A stretch of 17,442 nt of DNA, taken from contig MU657214.1 in NCBI GenBank assembly GCA_026770575.1, positions 80,140 through 97,581 on the forward strand. Reading direction: 5' to 3'. The DNA comes from Pelagophyceae sp. CCMP2097 (lineage: Eukaryota; Sar; Pelagophyceae). Below are positions 1 to 7,860 of this stretch, one piece after another. Each line of letters opens with the position of its first letter. Positions within the stretch are counted from its first letter, which is position 1. The translations under genes and the position numbers were made by a program. Under the pieces are notes generated by a model that ran no database searches, was not told where the DNA came from, and saw nothing but the letters and a program-made list of their open reading frames with translations.

Positions 1-224
1 CACCGCGTCAAGCAGTATTTTTGACTCACGTGTTCACTACGTTCTCGCGCACTCCAGAGGCTCTCCTGCCGCGGCCCCACGCATCTGATACCGCGCCAGC
101 AGGGCGCACAGCCCTCAGGTCCGCCGCTGATGCATGGCGCGCGGCCCACCTCCGTGAAGTATGCTCTCCGAGGCCTTCTCCGAAATGTTCCAGAATCAAA
201 AAAAAGACTTGCTTTTGCCCCCCC
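1..224. other. left-edge region without a supported gene
   Basis: No coding stretch here shows family similarity or believable composition. An A-run (around 200-208) and a C-run (about 219-225) lie just beyond the 3' end of the MYND-RING remnant on the minus strand. Nothing else was recognised. Confidence 0.5.
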
Positions 225-717
225 TTAAACGGGGTAAGACTCGGAATCTCGAGGTTTAATCGCTAAACAATTCTGCAATCGGCGCAGCCACTCGGCTTCC
301 GACTTGAAGGCCGGCGTTCGGCAGTGCGGACACCGGTCGTCGTGTTGCCGGCACTTGTGGGAGCAATCCCTGCAGATCCTCTGGCAGCAGCACTCGTAGA
401 AACGTTGCGAATGTGCTTCGCTTGGAAGCCCGTCCAGGCAGACGGCGCACGTGCCGCGCCAGGACGGTGTGATGTCGTTTAGCGCGGTGGCCTTGGCCGC
501 CGTCTTTTCCGTCGGAACAGCCGATGAGCGCGCCGCCGCCTTGGAACCGTCCACCAGCAAGACGTCCTAGACGATGGCCGGCTCCTCCTTGGGCTTCTTC
601 ACCGGCATGAGCTCGTCGAGGAGCTGGTCCTGGAAGTCGGCGGCGAGCCACTTGCACTGCGCCTTGTGCCCGCGATCGTACCAGTCGAACAGGGCCCCGC
701 AGGGGCCGAGAGCCTAC
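225..717 (-). pseudogene. MYND C-half plus RING finger remnant (3' part of a split MYND-RING gene)
   Basis: Read on the minus strand from about 717, one frame gives the end of a MYND zinc finger (DWYDRGHKAQCKWLAADF, then LLDELMP). A linker follows (KEEPAIV, then in-frame TAG at 567-569, then DVLLVDGSKA). Last comes a RING-type Cys cluster (CAVC, CCCQRIC, CSHKC, CPHC) and the start of the next segment (EAEWLRRLQN). In pelagophyte genomes this MYND-linker-RING order is normally followed by Sel1 repeats (established knowledge, from memory). Here the frame ends at TAA 225-227, right after LRRLQN, so the Sel1 part is missing. The TAG sits where the family linker usually has Glu, a one-base change from GAG. 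The longest open piece (225-560) begins at TTG, not ATG. The N-terminal half of the finger lies at 1086-1184, across an AT-rich insertion. I read it as a pseudogene; rescue by splicing cannot be fully excluded. Confidence 0.72.
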
Positions 718-838
718 CATTATCTAAGCACTGTATGGTTTCCTAGCAGTTTTCAAAGGTTTTATTAGCGTCGTCAATAAGGCCATTTGCAATTTGAAAT
801 AATCGCAAATGACGACATATGATGCCTTCAAAATAATG

Positions 839-891
839 TTTCGACCACATTTTTCAGACCGTAAAAAAGGGTCTGAAAAATGTGGTCGAAA
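839..891. repeat. perfect 22-bp inverted repeat with 9-nt loop
   Basis: Positions 839-860 and 870-891 are exact reverse complements, separated by GTAAAAAAG. Transcribed either way this gives a long stable hairpin. It lies in the middle of the TIR element at 721-1044, a common layout for MITE-like elements and for small-RNA precursors. Confidence 0.85.
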
Positions 892-991
892 TGAGTGGCT
901 CCGACGTCGAAACCGAAATTTGTACATGAAACGCTCAACATCTTAAATGAACAAAATAACCTCACAAAAATATTTATATTTTCAAATATGG

Positions 992-1024
992 AAATATATT
1001 CCAAATATATTCCAAATATATTTG
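992..1024. repeat. three copies of an 11-bp AT-rich tandem repeat
   Basis: AAATATATTCC occurs at 992-1002 and 1003-1013, followed by the variant AAATATATTTG at 1014-1024, next to the right inverted repeat of the 721-1044 element. Subterminal repeats of this kind are common in DNA transposons. Confidence 0.7.
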
Positions 1025-1037
1025 AATTATACAGTTC

Positions 1038-1184
1038 TTAGATAGGAATTTCTAAGTAATTGGTCCCGAATTCTGCAAAGCCATGTACGAGCTGGCAGGC
1101 CTTGCCGCAGTAGTGGCACGACTTGCACTTGGCGCAGTGCAGGTCGCTCGGCGCATCGCAGGGCTTGCGCGCGGCCGGCTCCAT
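1038..1184 (-). pseudogene. MYND finger N-half (5' part of the split MYND-RING gene)
   Basis: ATG at 1182-1184 opens a 48-residue frame ending at TAA 1038-1040. Its first part is the N-terminal half of a MYND zinc finger: MEPAARKPCDAPSDLHC, then AKCKSCHYCGKACQLV. After QLV (about 1086) the frame runs into the AT-rich insertion and becomes unrelated residues. The missing continuation, DWYDRGHK, is found at 686 and below. Compared with the sister copy at 10120, three residues (Cys-Val-Cys) after KPC are lost. This removes part of the first C-x2-C zinc-ligand pair, so the finger is damaged even apart from the insertion. A GTACAT motif sits at the break and could be a donor, but splicing to the TAG at 715-717 would leave an extra ~9 residues inside the finger. 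Confidence 0.68.
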
Positions 1185-1367
1185 CGGACGTGGCAGTCCT
1201 CGCGATGGTCGCTATGCGGCACGCGCGCCCGGCTGCGGGCGATTGGGTCGACGCCGTCGTTAAAAGGGGTCCGGGGTGCGGCCATGAAATTTTGGGCCGG
1301 CCGGGACGGGCTAAGGCCGAGGGTCGCGGCGGGCTGTCGCTCGTCGCTGCACGCGGTGCACGGGGCC

Positions 1368-2364
1368 TTAGCGCTTGACCCACTGCTTGAGCTTGCGCGC
1401 CTTCTTGCGGCCGGGTTTCTTGCGCTCGACCATGCGCGGGTCGCCTGGTCGTCGAGGCGTGAGGGAGTGACGGATGGTTTCGAGCATTCGACGAAGGTGC
1501 TTTCGACAAAAAGGGCATTCGCCAACATGGCGCCTTTGGCGAATCGACCCGGCGGGACGGGCGGACGCACGCGTGAGGTAGCCGAGGCGCTTGAGGGGCG
1601 CTCGGTACTCTGGGTCGTACTTTTCGAGCGCGCGAGAGACGCCGTGGCGGATGGCCCCGCTCTGTCCAGACTTGCCGCCGCCCTTGACCGTGCACCAAAC
1701 GTCGAACTCGCACTGCGTCAGCGTCGCCATGAACGGCAGCTGCGGTTGGGGGGTCGCCATCGTCGGGGTGATAGATATAGTCGGCATATGAGGTGGCCTC
1801 ACGATGACTTGGTTGCAGAGCGAGCCGCGCTGGAAGTACTCGTGCATGTTCTGGCGGTTGACCGTGATCTTGCCGTCGCCGGGGAAGACCCAGACGCGCG
1901 CGGTGGCCTCCTTTCGTCGGCCCGTGCCTAAGGCGAGGGGTTATGTTCGAAACCTCGGGGTCTAAATGAAGACGCCTCATGGATGTGACCTCGGGGTCTC
2001 GATGCGGACCCGCGTCGGGTGCCGTGCAAGGCGCCTCCACCCGCGAGCACGCGCAGGCGTTGAGAACCCTGCGGTTGTGGGACTTTGTTGGTGACGCACC
2101 GTATGCGCGGCCGAGGGCGTCGCGCACGGCCACGCGCGTCGGCGCCGCCTTCATCATGGCCACCGTCTCCTCCTCCTCGAGCTCCGACTCCATATCCGCG
2201 AAGAGGGAAGAGATTTGCGATCTCGTCGCGACGGGGACGAGCTCCGTGGCCACGTCCCGCGGATCCACGGGCGTCGAAAATGCGCGACCGCCCCAACGCG
2301 CGGGCCCGGCGGCGCCCCAGCGCGGCGCCGCGGACACGGCGCGTCGCGCGAGGAGGCGCAGCAT
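1368..2364 (-). CDS. MRPS9: mitochondrial small-subunit ribosomal protein uS9 (four exons)
   Basis: Exons (minus strand) 2364-2100, 1927-1803, 1739-1571 and 1444-1368 join in frame to 211 residues plus TAA. The ATG at 2362-2364 starts an Arg-rich presequence (MLRLLARRAVSAAPRW, ending RAFS-TP), typical of mitochondrial import. Exons 2-4 carry the uS9 signature: GTGRRKEATARVWVFPGDGK, ITVN, MHEYF, then CTVKGGGKSGQSGAIRHG and RALEKYDPE. The basic tail is DPRMVERKKPGRKKARK, ending QWVKR, as in the family, where it reaches the decoding centre. Introns are 172, 63 and 126 nt, with donors GTGCGT, GTGAGG, GTGCGT and acceptors TAG, CAG, CAG. The 63- and 126-nt introns are multiples of three and stop-free, so the reading frame runs through both. 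The gene is divergent from the WD40 gene at 2451 with only 86 bp between start codons. Confidence 0.9.
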
Positions 2365-2450
2365 GACGCTGTGAACGCAGGCGACGCGGTCGCCGAAATC
2401 GTATCGACCGAACTTGAACGCGTCAGTATTATTACGAGTGCCGCCGCGCG
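2365..2450. promoter_or_regulatory. 86-bp divergent promoter region between MRPS9 and a WD40 gene
   Basis: This is the whole space between the two opposed start codons, so both promoters must lie here or overlap the 5' coding ends. The only AT-richer patch is CAGTATTATTACGAG (about 2424-2438). No clear TATA box was seen. Confidence 0.4.
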
Positions 2451-3495
2451 ATGGCGGCGCGGCCGCGCGCCTGGCTCGGCAACCAAGTCCTCGACCTGCT
2501 CCGGAGCGACGTGGCCACGCCCGTCCTGCGGCTCGCGGGCTCCGCAAACGGGCTCCTCGTGACGAAGCGCGTCGCCCGAGATGGCCACATCGTGGCGGCG
2601 CGATTGCGAAGAATCCTCTGGCAGGACCGCATCGCAAAGGGTGCGGCGATCCTCAAGGGGCACGACAGCGGCCTCAATTGCTGCGCCTTCTCGCCCGACG
2701 GCACGCGCGTCGTCACGGTGAGCGGCGACTGGACGGCGCAGCTCTGGGACGCCGAGACGGGCGCGCCGCTGCTGACGCTCGAGCTGCTCGTTCTCGCCCG
2801 ACGGCAAGCGCATCGTAACGGCGAGCTACGACTTCACAGCGCGAGTATGGGACGCCGAGACGGGCGCGCTGCTGACGACGCTCGAGGGAAACATCACGGT
2901 CTACAGCTGCGCGTTCTCGCTCGACGCCAAGCACATCGTCACGGCGAGCGTCGACGAGACGGCGCGGCTGTGGGACGCCGAGACAGGCGCGCTGCAGACG
3001 ATGCTCGAGGGACACGACGGCGAAGTCTGGTACTGCGCGTTCTCGCCCGACGGCAAGCGCGTCGTGACGGCGAGCGAAGACGAGACGGCGCGGCTTTGGG
3101 ACGCCGAGACGGGCGCGCTGCAAATCACGCTCGAGGTGCACGGCGGCGAAGTCTGGGGCTGCGCATTCTTGCTCGACGGCAAGCGCATCGTCACGGCGAG
3201 CGAAGACGAGTTGGCGCAGCTCTGGGACGCCGAGACGGGCGCGCCGCAGAAAACGCTCGAGGGGCGCACCGACTTGGTCAAGTGCTGCGCGTTCTCGCCC
3301 GACGGCAAGCGCGTCTTAACGGCGAGCTGGGACAAGACAGCGCGGCTTTGGGACGCCGAGACAGGCGCGCTGCAAGTCACGCTCGAGGGACACACCGACG
3401 CCCTGAAGAGCTGCGCGTTCTCGCCCGACGGCAAGCGCGTCGCGACGGCGAGCGACGACAGGACGGCGCGGCTCTGGAGCGTCGCTCTCTCGTAA
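2451..3495 (+). CDS. WD40-repeat protein, frameshifted in the second repeat
   Basis: ATG at 2451 opens an N-terminal helical segment (VLDLLRSDVATPVLRLAG), then a conserved lead-in (RILWQDRIAKG, AAILKGH), then WD40 repeats. Seven repeats are visible, each with FSPDG(K/T)R, TAS-D-TA-LWDAETGA and LEGH cores. The end is WSVALS with TAA at 3493-3495. The frame breaks after the Glu codon at 2781-2783. Repeat 1 is in one frame and repeats 2-7 in another, resuming with TGC at 2785. Compared with the other repeats, about 23 nt (the GHTD.. linker of repeat 2) are deleted, which shifts the frame; no GT-AG intron restores it. The gene is therefore broken or carries an assembly error. A paralogue with the same lead-in lies at 14768-15875. 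Seven blades would suit a beta-propeller scaffold; no partner can be named. Confidence 0.75.
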
Positions 3496-3895
3496 ACGGC
3501 CGAGTGCCTTCCCTTGACTGAGGCCTGTGGACGTTCATGGCCGCACTCGGCCGACGTAAGTCGCGAGTGCTAAGGACTGTTTTGGCAAATGAATGTTCAG
3601 TCGGCGCAACAAATCGGATCGCACTCGATACAACGGGTCCGAACGGGCAAGCGAGGGGGAAGAATATTCACGTGTACGACGCGTGTACAGGGTTCCTGCC
3701 CACGAATTGTAGGAATTCCTACCATGCCCACGAATCACACAATGGACTACATTATCAGGCACCGAGCCATTCTCGGCGGCGAGTCCGCTCCGACGTGGTG
3801 CCCATCAGGCGCCGGATTCTGGGGGTTTGGGGTTCTTGGACGGGGCACAGCGAGCGGGTGTCTTGGACCGGGCAGGGGCGCCTGCCGGCCGTGCG
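3496..3895. other. intergenic region between convergent WD40 and MYB genes
   Basis: Both flanking genes end here, so it should hold two 3' untranslated regions. Open frames on either strand have no family similarity. The one notable structure is the direct repeat around a palindrome at 3697-3735. Confidence 0.5.
3697..3735. repeat. 11-bp direct repeat flanking a 14-bp palindrome
   Basis: TGCCCACGAAT occurs at 3697-3707 and 3725-3735. The 17 nt between contain the perfect palindrome GTAGGAATTCCTAC. This could be the footprint of an excised element with a target duplication, or a small regulatory hairpin. The sequence cannot decide. Confidence 0.6.
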
Positions 3896-5124
3896 TCACG
3901 CCTCGGCGGCGGCGGGGGCGGCACCGGGCCCGTCGCCGGGGCAGGGGAAGCGCGCGAGGATGCGCGCGGCGCGCTCGAGCTCGGCGTCGGCGCAGAAGGC
4001 GGTGAGCAATGCGGCGCGAAAGTCGGAGATTGGCGCCCGCAGCGCCGCGCGCGCCGCCGCGCCGCCGAGCGCCTCGAGCGTATTCTCGACGGCCTCGCAC
4101 TTGACGGCATTACCGCGCGGCTCGCGCACGATTGCCTCGCGCTTGACGGTGGGCGTCCACGGCACGTGTTGTGCGTACGGCGCGCCGGCCATTGCGGCCA
4201 TGGCCAGTAGGCCCGGCGCCTGGGCCGCGGGCGGTTGCGCGCCGCCATTGCAGGCGAGGAAGCGGCGGCGCTGCTTGGAGTTCCAACGGTTCTTGATTGC
4301 GTTTTCCGACCTCCCGCGGAACGCCTTCGCGATTTCATTCCAGCGATTGCCCATGACCGCCTGGAGCGAGACCAACAAATAGTCCTCCGCCTCGGCCCAG
4401 GGCGACTTGACCAGCGACGGGTCGAGGTGGTTCTGCCAGCGCTCGCGCACCTGATTGGTTTGTGAGTTCGAGCGCCGGCAGAAAACCAAAAAACAACAAT
4501 GACGCACCTGCTTGGTGAGGCGGCCCGGCAGCAGCCGAGCCACGTCGCTCCAATTCGCCGGCGCGCCGTTGACAGACGTCCGCTGCACCGCGCGCCGAAC
4601 AATCTCGTCCTCCTGCGGCGTCCATGGGCCCTTGCGCAGGCCTACAAGACGCAACGTGTGGACGAGCGAAGTTCATGGCAGAGCTTCTCCCCCCGGCGCG
4701 CATGCTCATCTGCGCAAGGCGTGGTTTACGCACCGAGCTTGAGGACCTTTTCGAAGCGCTCGAGGCATTGGGCGGCGCTGCGCGCGCCGCAAAAGGCTAC
4801 CGCCGCCACGCGGGCCCAGTCCGCCGCCCCCTCGTCGGCAATCGTGGCGCGGAGCACCTCGTCCTCGCGCTTCGTCCAGCGGCCGAGCTTGAGCTCGAGG
4901 CCCGGCGTCGCGTCGTCGCACGGCGCGGCGCGCTTGCGCGGCGACGCCGCGGCCGCGGCCTTCGGCGAGTGCTTGGCGCCGTAGGGCACCGCCGACGCGG
5001 GCGGGGCGCGCAGGAGCGGCGCGGGCGCGCCGCGCATGGGCGTGACGACGGGCGTGGGGAAGGGCGTGGCGGCGGGCGTGGGCATGGGCGTCACGGCAGG
5101 CGTGACTGCGGGCACGCTAGTCAT
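3896..5124 (-). CDS. R1R2R3-type MYB transcription factor (three exons)
   Basis: Exons 5124-4734, 4641-4508 and 4450-3896 join in phase to 359 residues plus TGA. Three MYB repeats run in order. R1 is about residues 80-129 (GRWTKREDE, ADWARVA, QCLERFEKVL, with Phe in place of the third Trp). R2 is about 132-185 (GPWTPQEDE, NWSDVARLLPGR, RERWQNHL). R3 is about 186-236 (SPWAEAEDYLL, NRWNEIAKAFRGRSENAIKN, RW). The R1-R2 junction across the first intron reads VLKLG-LRKGPWT. The N-terminus is a Thr-Pro-rich tract (VTP, PTP units) with a basic patch (SPRKR), possible CDK sites and nuclear signal. Plant and protist 3R-MYBs often drive G2/M genes (family knowledge; role here inferred). Introns are 92 and 57 nt, both GTGCGT. 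The chosen ATG (5122-5124) is the first in frame. The open frame extends to about 5286, with a TTCTCTAG acceptor-like site near 5183, so an upstream exon is possible. Confidence 0.85.
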
Positions 5125-6020
5125 GCGCGGCCGCTTCGCCGGAGGCTGGTCCGTGAAGATGGGAGGCGGCCGCAGGCCGTTCCTAGAGAAGGCGGGTGAC
5201 GACGCCAAACGGGGCGAATGCGGGACATGGCTTTCGAAGACGAAACATGGCTTTCCGCCGCTCGCATTCCACTTTCTGAATCTCACAAATCGCGCCGCCC
5301 GACGTCCGCTTCGAGGCGCCCGATTTATGCCGGCGGCCGGGACGCGCGCGGCATAAGCCGCCGCGATCCACGCGGCCCCATAAATCGTCAGAGAGCGAGG
5401 GGGCGGCTCTGGGCAGGCGGGCCCGCATCAGAACACTCTAGGAAATGATCTCCCGTGCAGGCCCGTGGCCCGGCGCCTTTGGCGGCACGGCCGCGGGCCC
5501 TTTGGGCGCGGCCCCTGGCGTTTCCTCGTTTGCGGGATGTCGGACGCCGGGCGATGCATCTGGGAAAGGCTCCGAGCGCCGGAGCCAACGCCCGCAATTT
5601 CGGATTCGATCACCGCCGTCATCTCGCGTCGAGGCGCCGCGGGTAAGCGTGCGGTTTGGGGAGGGTCGCCGCGCCGCGGGGCGGGGGAGCGCGCGTTCGT
5701 TGCGGACCGCGCCGAATGCCGCGAAAAGGATCTCCGTCGCCACTTTTTACCGAAGCGCCTCCAAGAAAATTCCGTTTTCAAATTCGAGCGTTACCGGACG
5801 TCTGAAGAATTCTATTGGACGTCTGAAGAAGGAAAGTTTCGGACCGAAGCAAATCGGTGGGCGCGAAGCGGACCGATGACGACCCAGAATGAACTTCAAG
5901 ATGCGCTCTAGCGTCGGTTTTCCGCTCCAACGCGCTCTAACGCTCTAATTGCATCGCTTCAGTGTGCGTTTGCGACACATCGAGGACACTTGCGGGCCGG
6001 GGCTGGCCACCCATATGACT
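5125..6020. other. long intergenic region between MYB and ankyrin genes
   Basis: The part near 5125-5440 is probably the MYB 5' region. It has AT-rich patches reading GCATAAAT and TTTATGG on the minus strand, and a direct repeat ACATGGCTTTC at 5225-5235 and 5245-5255. Open frames at 5445-5879 and 5465-5911 (+) are long but arginine/proline-rich at first and match no family I know. A 21-bp-period repeat lies at 5796-5830. No gene can be supported. Confidence 0.45.
5796..5830. repeat. 14-bp direct repeat with 21-bp period
   Basis: GGACGTCTGAAGAA occurs at 5796-5809 and 5817-5830. The period equals seven codons. In one plus frame it reads RTSEEFYWTSEEGKF, so a repeat inside a small coding exon is conceivable. 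Nothing else supports a gene. Confidence 0.6.
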
Positions 6021-7437
6021 TTACGGCGTACATCCCGGCGCCTCGGCGTCGAAGCAGGCGAAGAACGAAGAGGCCTCTGCCGGCACGGGCGCAAAGGGGG
6101 AGCGCCAATCGAACTTGAGCGCTCCGTGCAGAGCAAGGCGGTGCGCCACAGAAAACGACCGTGAGGACGCGTAGCCCATGGGCGTGACGCCCTCGTCGTC
6201 GCGCACGTGCACCTAGAGAGATTGTCAAGGCTCTCCGGGCGCTTTTGGGGTTTACCTCGGCGCCCCGGTTGAGGAGAAGCGTGACGATGTCGGCGTGGCC
6301 GCCCCGCGCAGCTTGGTGCAGCGCCGTCCGGCCGCAGTGGTCGTGCGCGTCCACGATCACCTAGTGCGTCGCGTTGGCAGAGGCTCTTAGTCGGCGGCGG
6401 CTCCGGGGCGCGCGTCGGCCCAAACGCACCGCTGACTCCTCGAGGAGCGCTTCCACGCAGTCGACGGCGCCGTACTGCACCGCCTTGCTCAGCGCCGTCT
6501 CGCCGTCGGGCTCCGACTCCAAGTTGACCTGAACATTGGTTTGAGACCGGGAGCGACGATCTTTCTCGAGCAACGGCGCATGGTCGCCAGCGGCACTCAC
6601 GTCTGCGCCGGCCTGGAGAAGCGCGGCGACGCAGGCGGCGGAGCCTTGGATGCAGGCCCAGTGGAGAGCGGTATAGCCACCACAGAACCTGTCGTTTCCG
6701 GCATGCAGCGTCGGTCGAACAAAGGTCTTTTGCGTCCCAGGTGTCACGCACGCGTCGAGCGAGCCGCCGCGTTGGTGGAGCTCGATGGAGATCATGACCA
6801 GACACCGCGCCTATGTCTTCCTCGAGGGGGCGTGCCCTCCCCGAAAACGCGCCGCGCACCGCGTTCTTCGACGCCGCCAGCGCGAGGGGCGGGAAGCCGC
6901 CCGCGTTGCGCCGGCTCGGGTCGGCGCCGGCTGCGAGGAGGAGGCGGCAGCACTCGTACCGATCGAGCTGCGCGGCCACGAGGAGTGGCGTATCGCCGCC
7001 GCCGTTGAGCGCGTCGACGCCCGCGCCCGCGCCTAAAGGGAAACGTCCGAGCCCACCCGAGCATCCCGAGTAACTCTGTGCTGTCCGCGCCGAGAGGGCC
7101 TCGGCCCGCATCCCGAGCAACTCTGTGCCGTCCGCGCGGGCCCGCAAAGAGCATCACGCGACTCCGAGGACGCACCGAGCAGCGCAGACACGCGCTTCGG
7201 CGCGTCGTCGAAGACCGCCTGATGCAGCGCCGTGTCGCCGTTGGCCGCTGAATGTGAAGGCTTGCGCGCCTTGAGCGCCAATGCGCGAGTCGACGGCAGC
7301 CGCGCCGGTTGCGTCTCCGTCGCCCAATGGTCCTCGACGGCGCCCGGCACCATGGGCATCGTGTCCTCGAGCGGCGATAGCATCCCGAGCGCCGCGTCGA
7401 GCTTCTGCGTCGACGGGGAGGCAGATTGGGGCGTCAT
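6021..7437 (-). CDS. ankyrin-repeat protein (seven exons)
   Basis: Seven exons (7437-7176, 7032-6860, 6810-6752, 6688-6601, 6528-6430, 6360-6256, 6212-6021) join in phase to 325 residues ending at TAA 6021-6023. After a ~50-residue lead (MTPQSASPSTQKLDAALG) come seven ankyrin repeats. Cores are NGDTALHQAVFDD, GGDTPLLVAAQLDRYECC, GFPPLALAASKNA, GYTALHWACIQGSAACVAAL, GETALSKAVQYGAVDCVEAL, GRTALHQAARGGHADIVTLL and DEGVTPMGYASS. A short C-terminal tail is rich in Phe, Pro and Ala. Ankyrin arrays mediate protein binding; no catalytic domain is visible, so the partner is unknown. Introns are 143, 49, 63, 72, 69 and 43 nt, with donors GTGCGT, GTGCGC, GTGCGT, GTGAGT, GTGCGT and GTAAAC. The 63- and 72-nt introns are stop-free multiples of three. 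Small junction errors are possible at the 49-nt intron. Confidence 0.85.
7061..7137. repeat. 30-bp direct repeat inside ankyrin-gene intron 1
   Basis: Positions 7061-7090 and 7108-7137 match at 28 of 30 bases, with a 47-bp period. Both copies lie wholly inside the 143-nt first intron (7033-7175), so the intron has grown by internal duplication. Confidence 0.75.
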
Positions 7438-7860
7438 TTGAGCGTCAGCAGGCGTCAGCAAGGCTCCAGCGAATCGATACGCCGCCGAGCCGATCTCGAT
7501 TTTGCGCAGTGCCGTCGGAGCTCTGGAGACCACTCTGCTGCTCTATACGACAGAGTCCGGCGCAGCTGGCGCGCGCGACGTCGTCGGAAGCGGGGACCTT
7601 TTCTCGTAGGGTATTTCCGATATCGACCGGAAATCTGATACGGGTACTTTGACAGAAACACGGGTGACCTTTAATACTAGTGACCCCGTGGGACCACGGG
7701 ACTCGACGCTCGTCGGTTACCAGGTTGCTCCGACAGTGGCGGGGGTTGCTCGCTTAAGATCCACCCTGCACGAACCCTGGTTTCAGCCGAGGCCCGGGGG
7801 TGCTCCATCGACTCCTTAGAGTCCAGTGTTGTTGGGACGGTGTACTTTTATGATAGGTGT
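7438..7860. other. intergenic region between ankyrin and plastid membrane protein genes
   Basis: It holds the 5' region of the ankyrin gene and the 3' region of the next minus-strand gene. Visible structure is a small inverted repeat, CCCGTGG-GA-CCACGGG (about 7684-7699), and a copy of the dispersed repeat at 7745-7803. No coding frame is convincing. Confidence 0.5.
7745..7803. repeat. dispersed short repeat, copy 1
   Basis: GTTGCTCGCTTAAGATCCAC plus CCTG (7745-7768) matches 16010-16033 at 22 of 24 bases. A second similar block (GGCCCGGGGG followed by TGC) sits about 20 bases further on in both places. Here it lies about 95 bases beyond the stop of the minus-strand gene at 7861. Confidence 0.65.

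Larger units (their letters stand above)
721..1044. mobile_element. AT-rich MITE-like element with 16-bp terminal inverted repeats
   Basis: Left end TATCTAAGCACTGTAT (721-736) and right end ATACAGTTCTTAGATA (1029-1044) are inverted copies matching at 15 of 16 positions. The outermost TA on each side could be a TA target duplication, as in Tc1/mariner elements. The 324-bp interior is strikingly AT-rich against its GC-rich surroundings, has no believable coding frame, and holds a 22-bp perfect hairpin and an 11-bp tandem repeat. This fits a non-autonomous DNA transposon or introner-like element. It sits inside the MYND finger of a broken gene. The full break in that gene (about 687-1085) is a little larger than the element, so extra filler or an earlier insertion is likely. 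Confidence 0.6.

Noticed and set aside
724..927. Minus-strand frame of 67 codons inside the AT-rich element
   Set aside because: Low-complexity composition, crosses the perfect hairpin, no similarity; most likely chance.
269..1078. AATTCTGCAA present at both outer edges of the broken MYND-RING gene (269-278 and 1069-1078)
   Set aside because: A 10-bp match alone is weak, the flanking bases differ, and it does not coincide with the inverted-repeat ends of the element.
687..1088. Reading the whole AT-rich insertion as a normal intron of the MYND gene (GTACAT..TAG)
   Set aside because: Phase allows it, but the joined finger would gain about nine residues between CQL and DW, the downstream TAG remains, and ligand loss shows decay; kept only as an alternative.
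1083..1931. Long plus-strand open frame of 282 codons
   Set aside because: It is antisense to MRPS9, whose exons have clear ribosomal protein similarity; the plus frame matches nothing.
2718..2783. GTGAGC..CTCGAG as an intron that might repair the WD40 frameshift
   Set aside because: It is 66 nt, a multiple of three, so it cannot change the frame; it would also remove most of a repeat.
3535..3762. 75-codon minus-strand frame between WD40 and MYB genes
   Set aside because: No similarity, lies in the expected 3' regions, and spans the direct repeat and palindrome.
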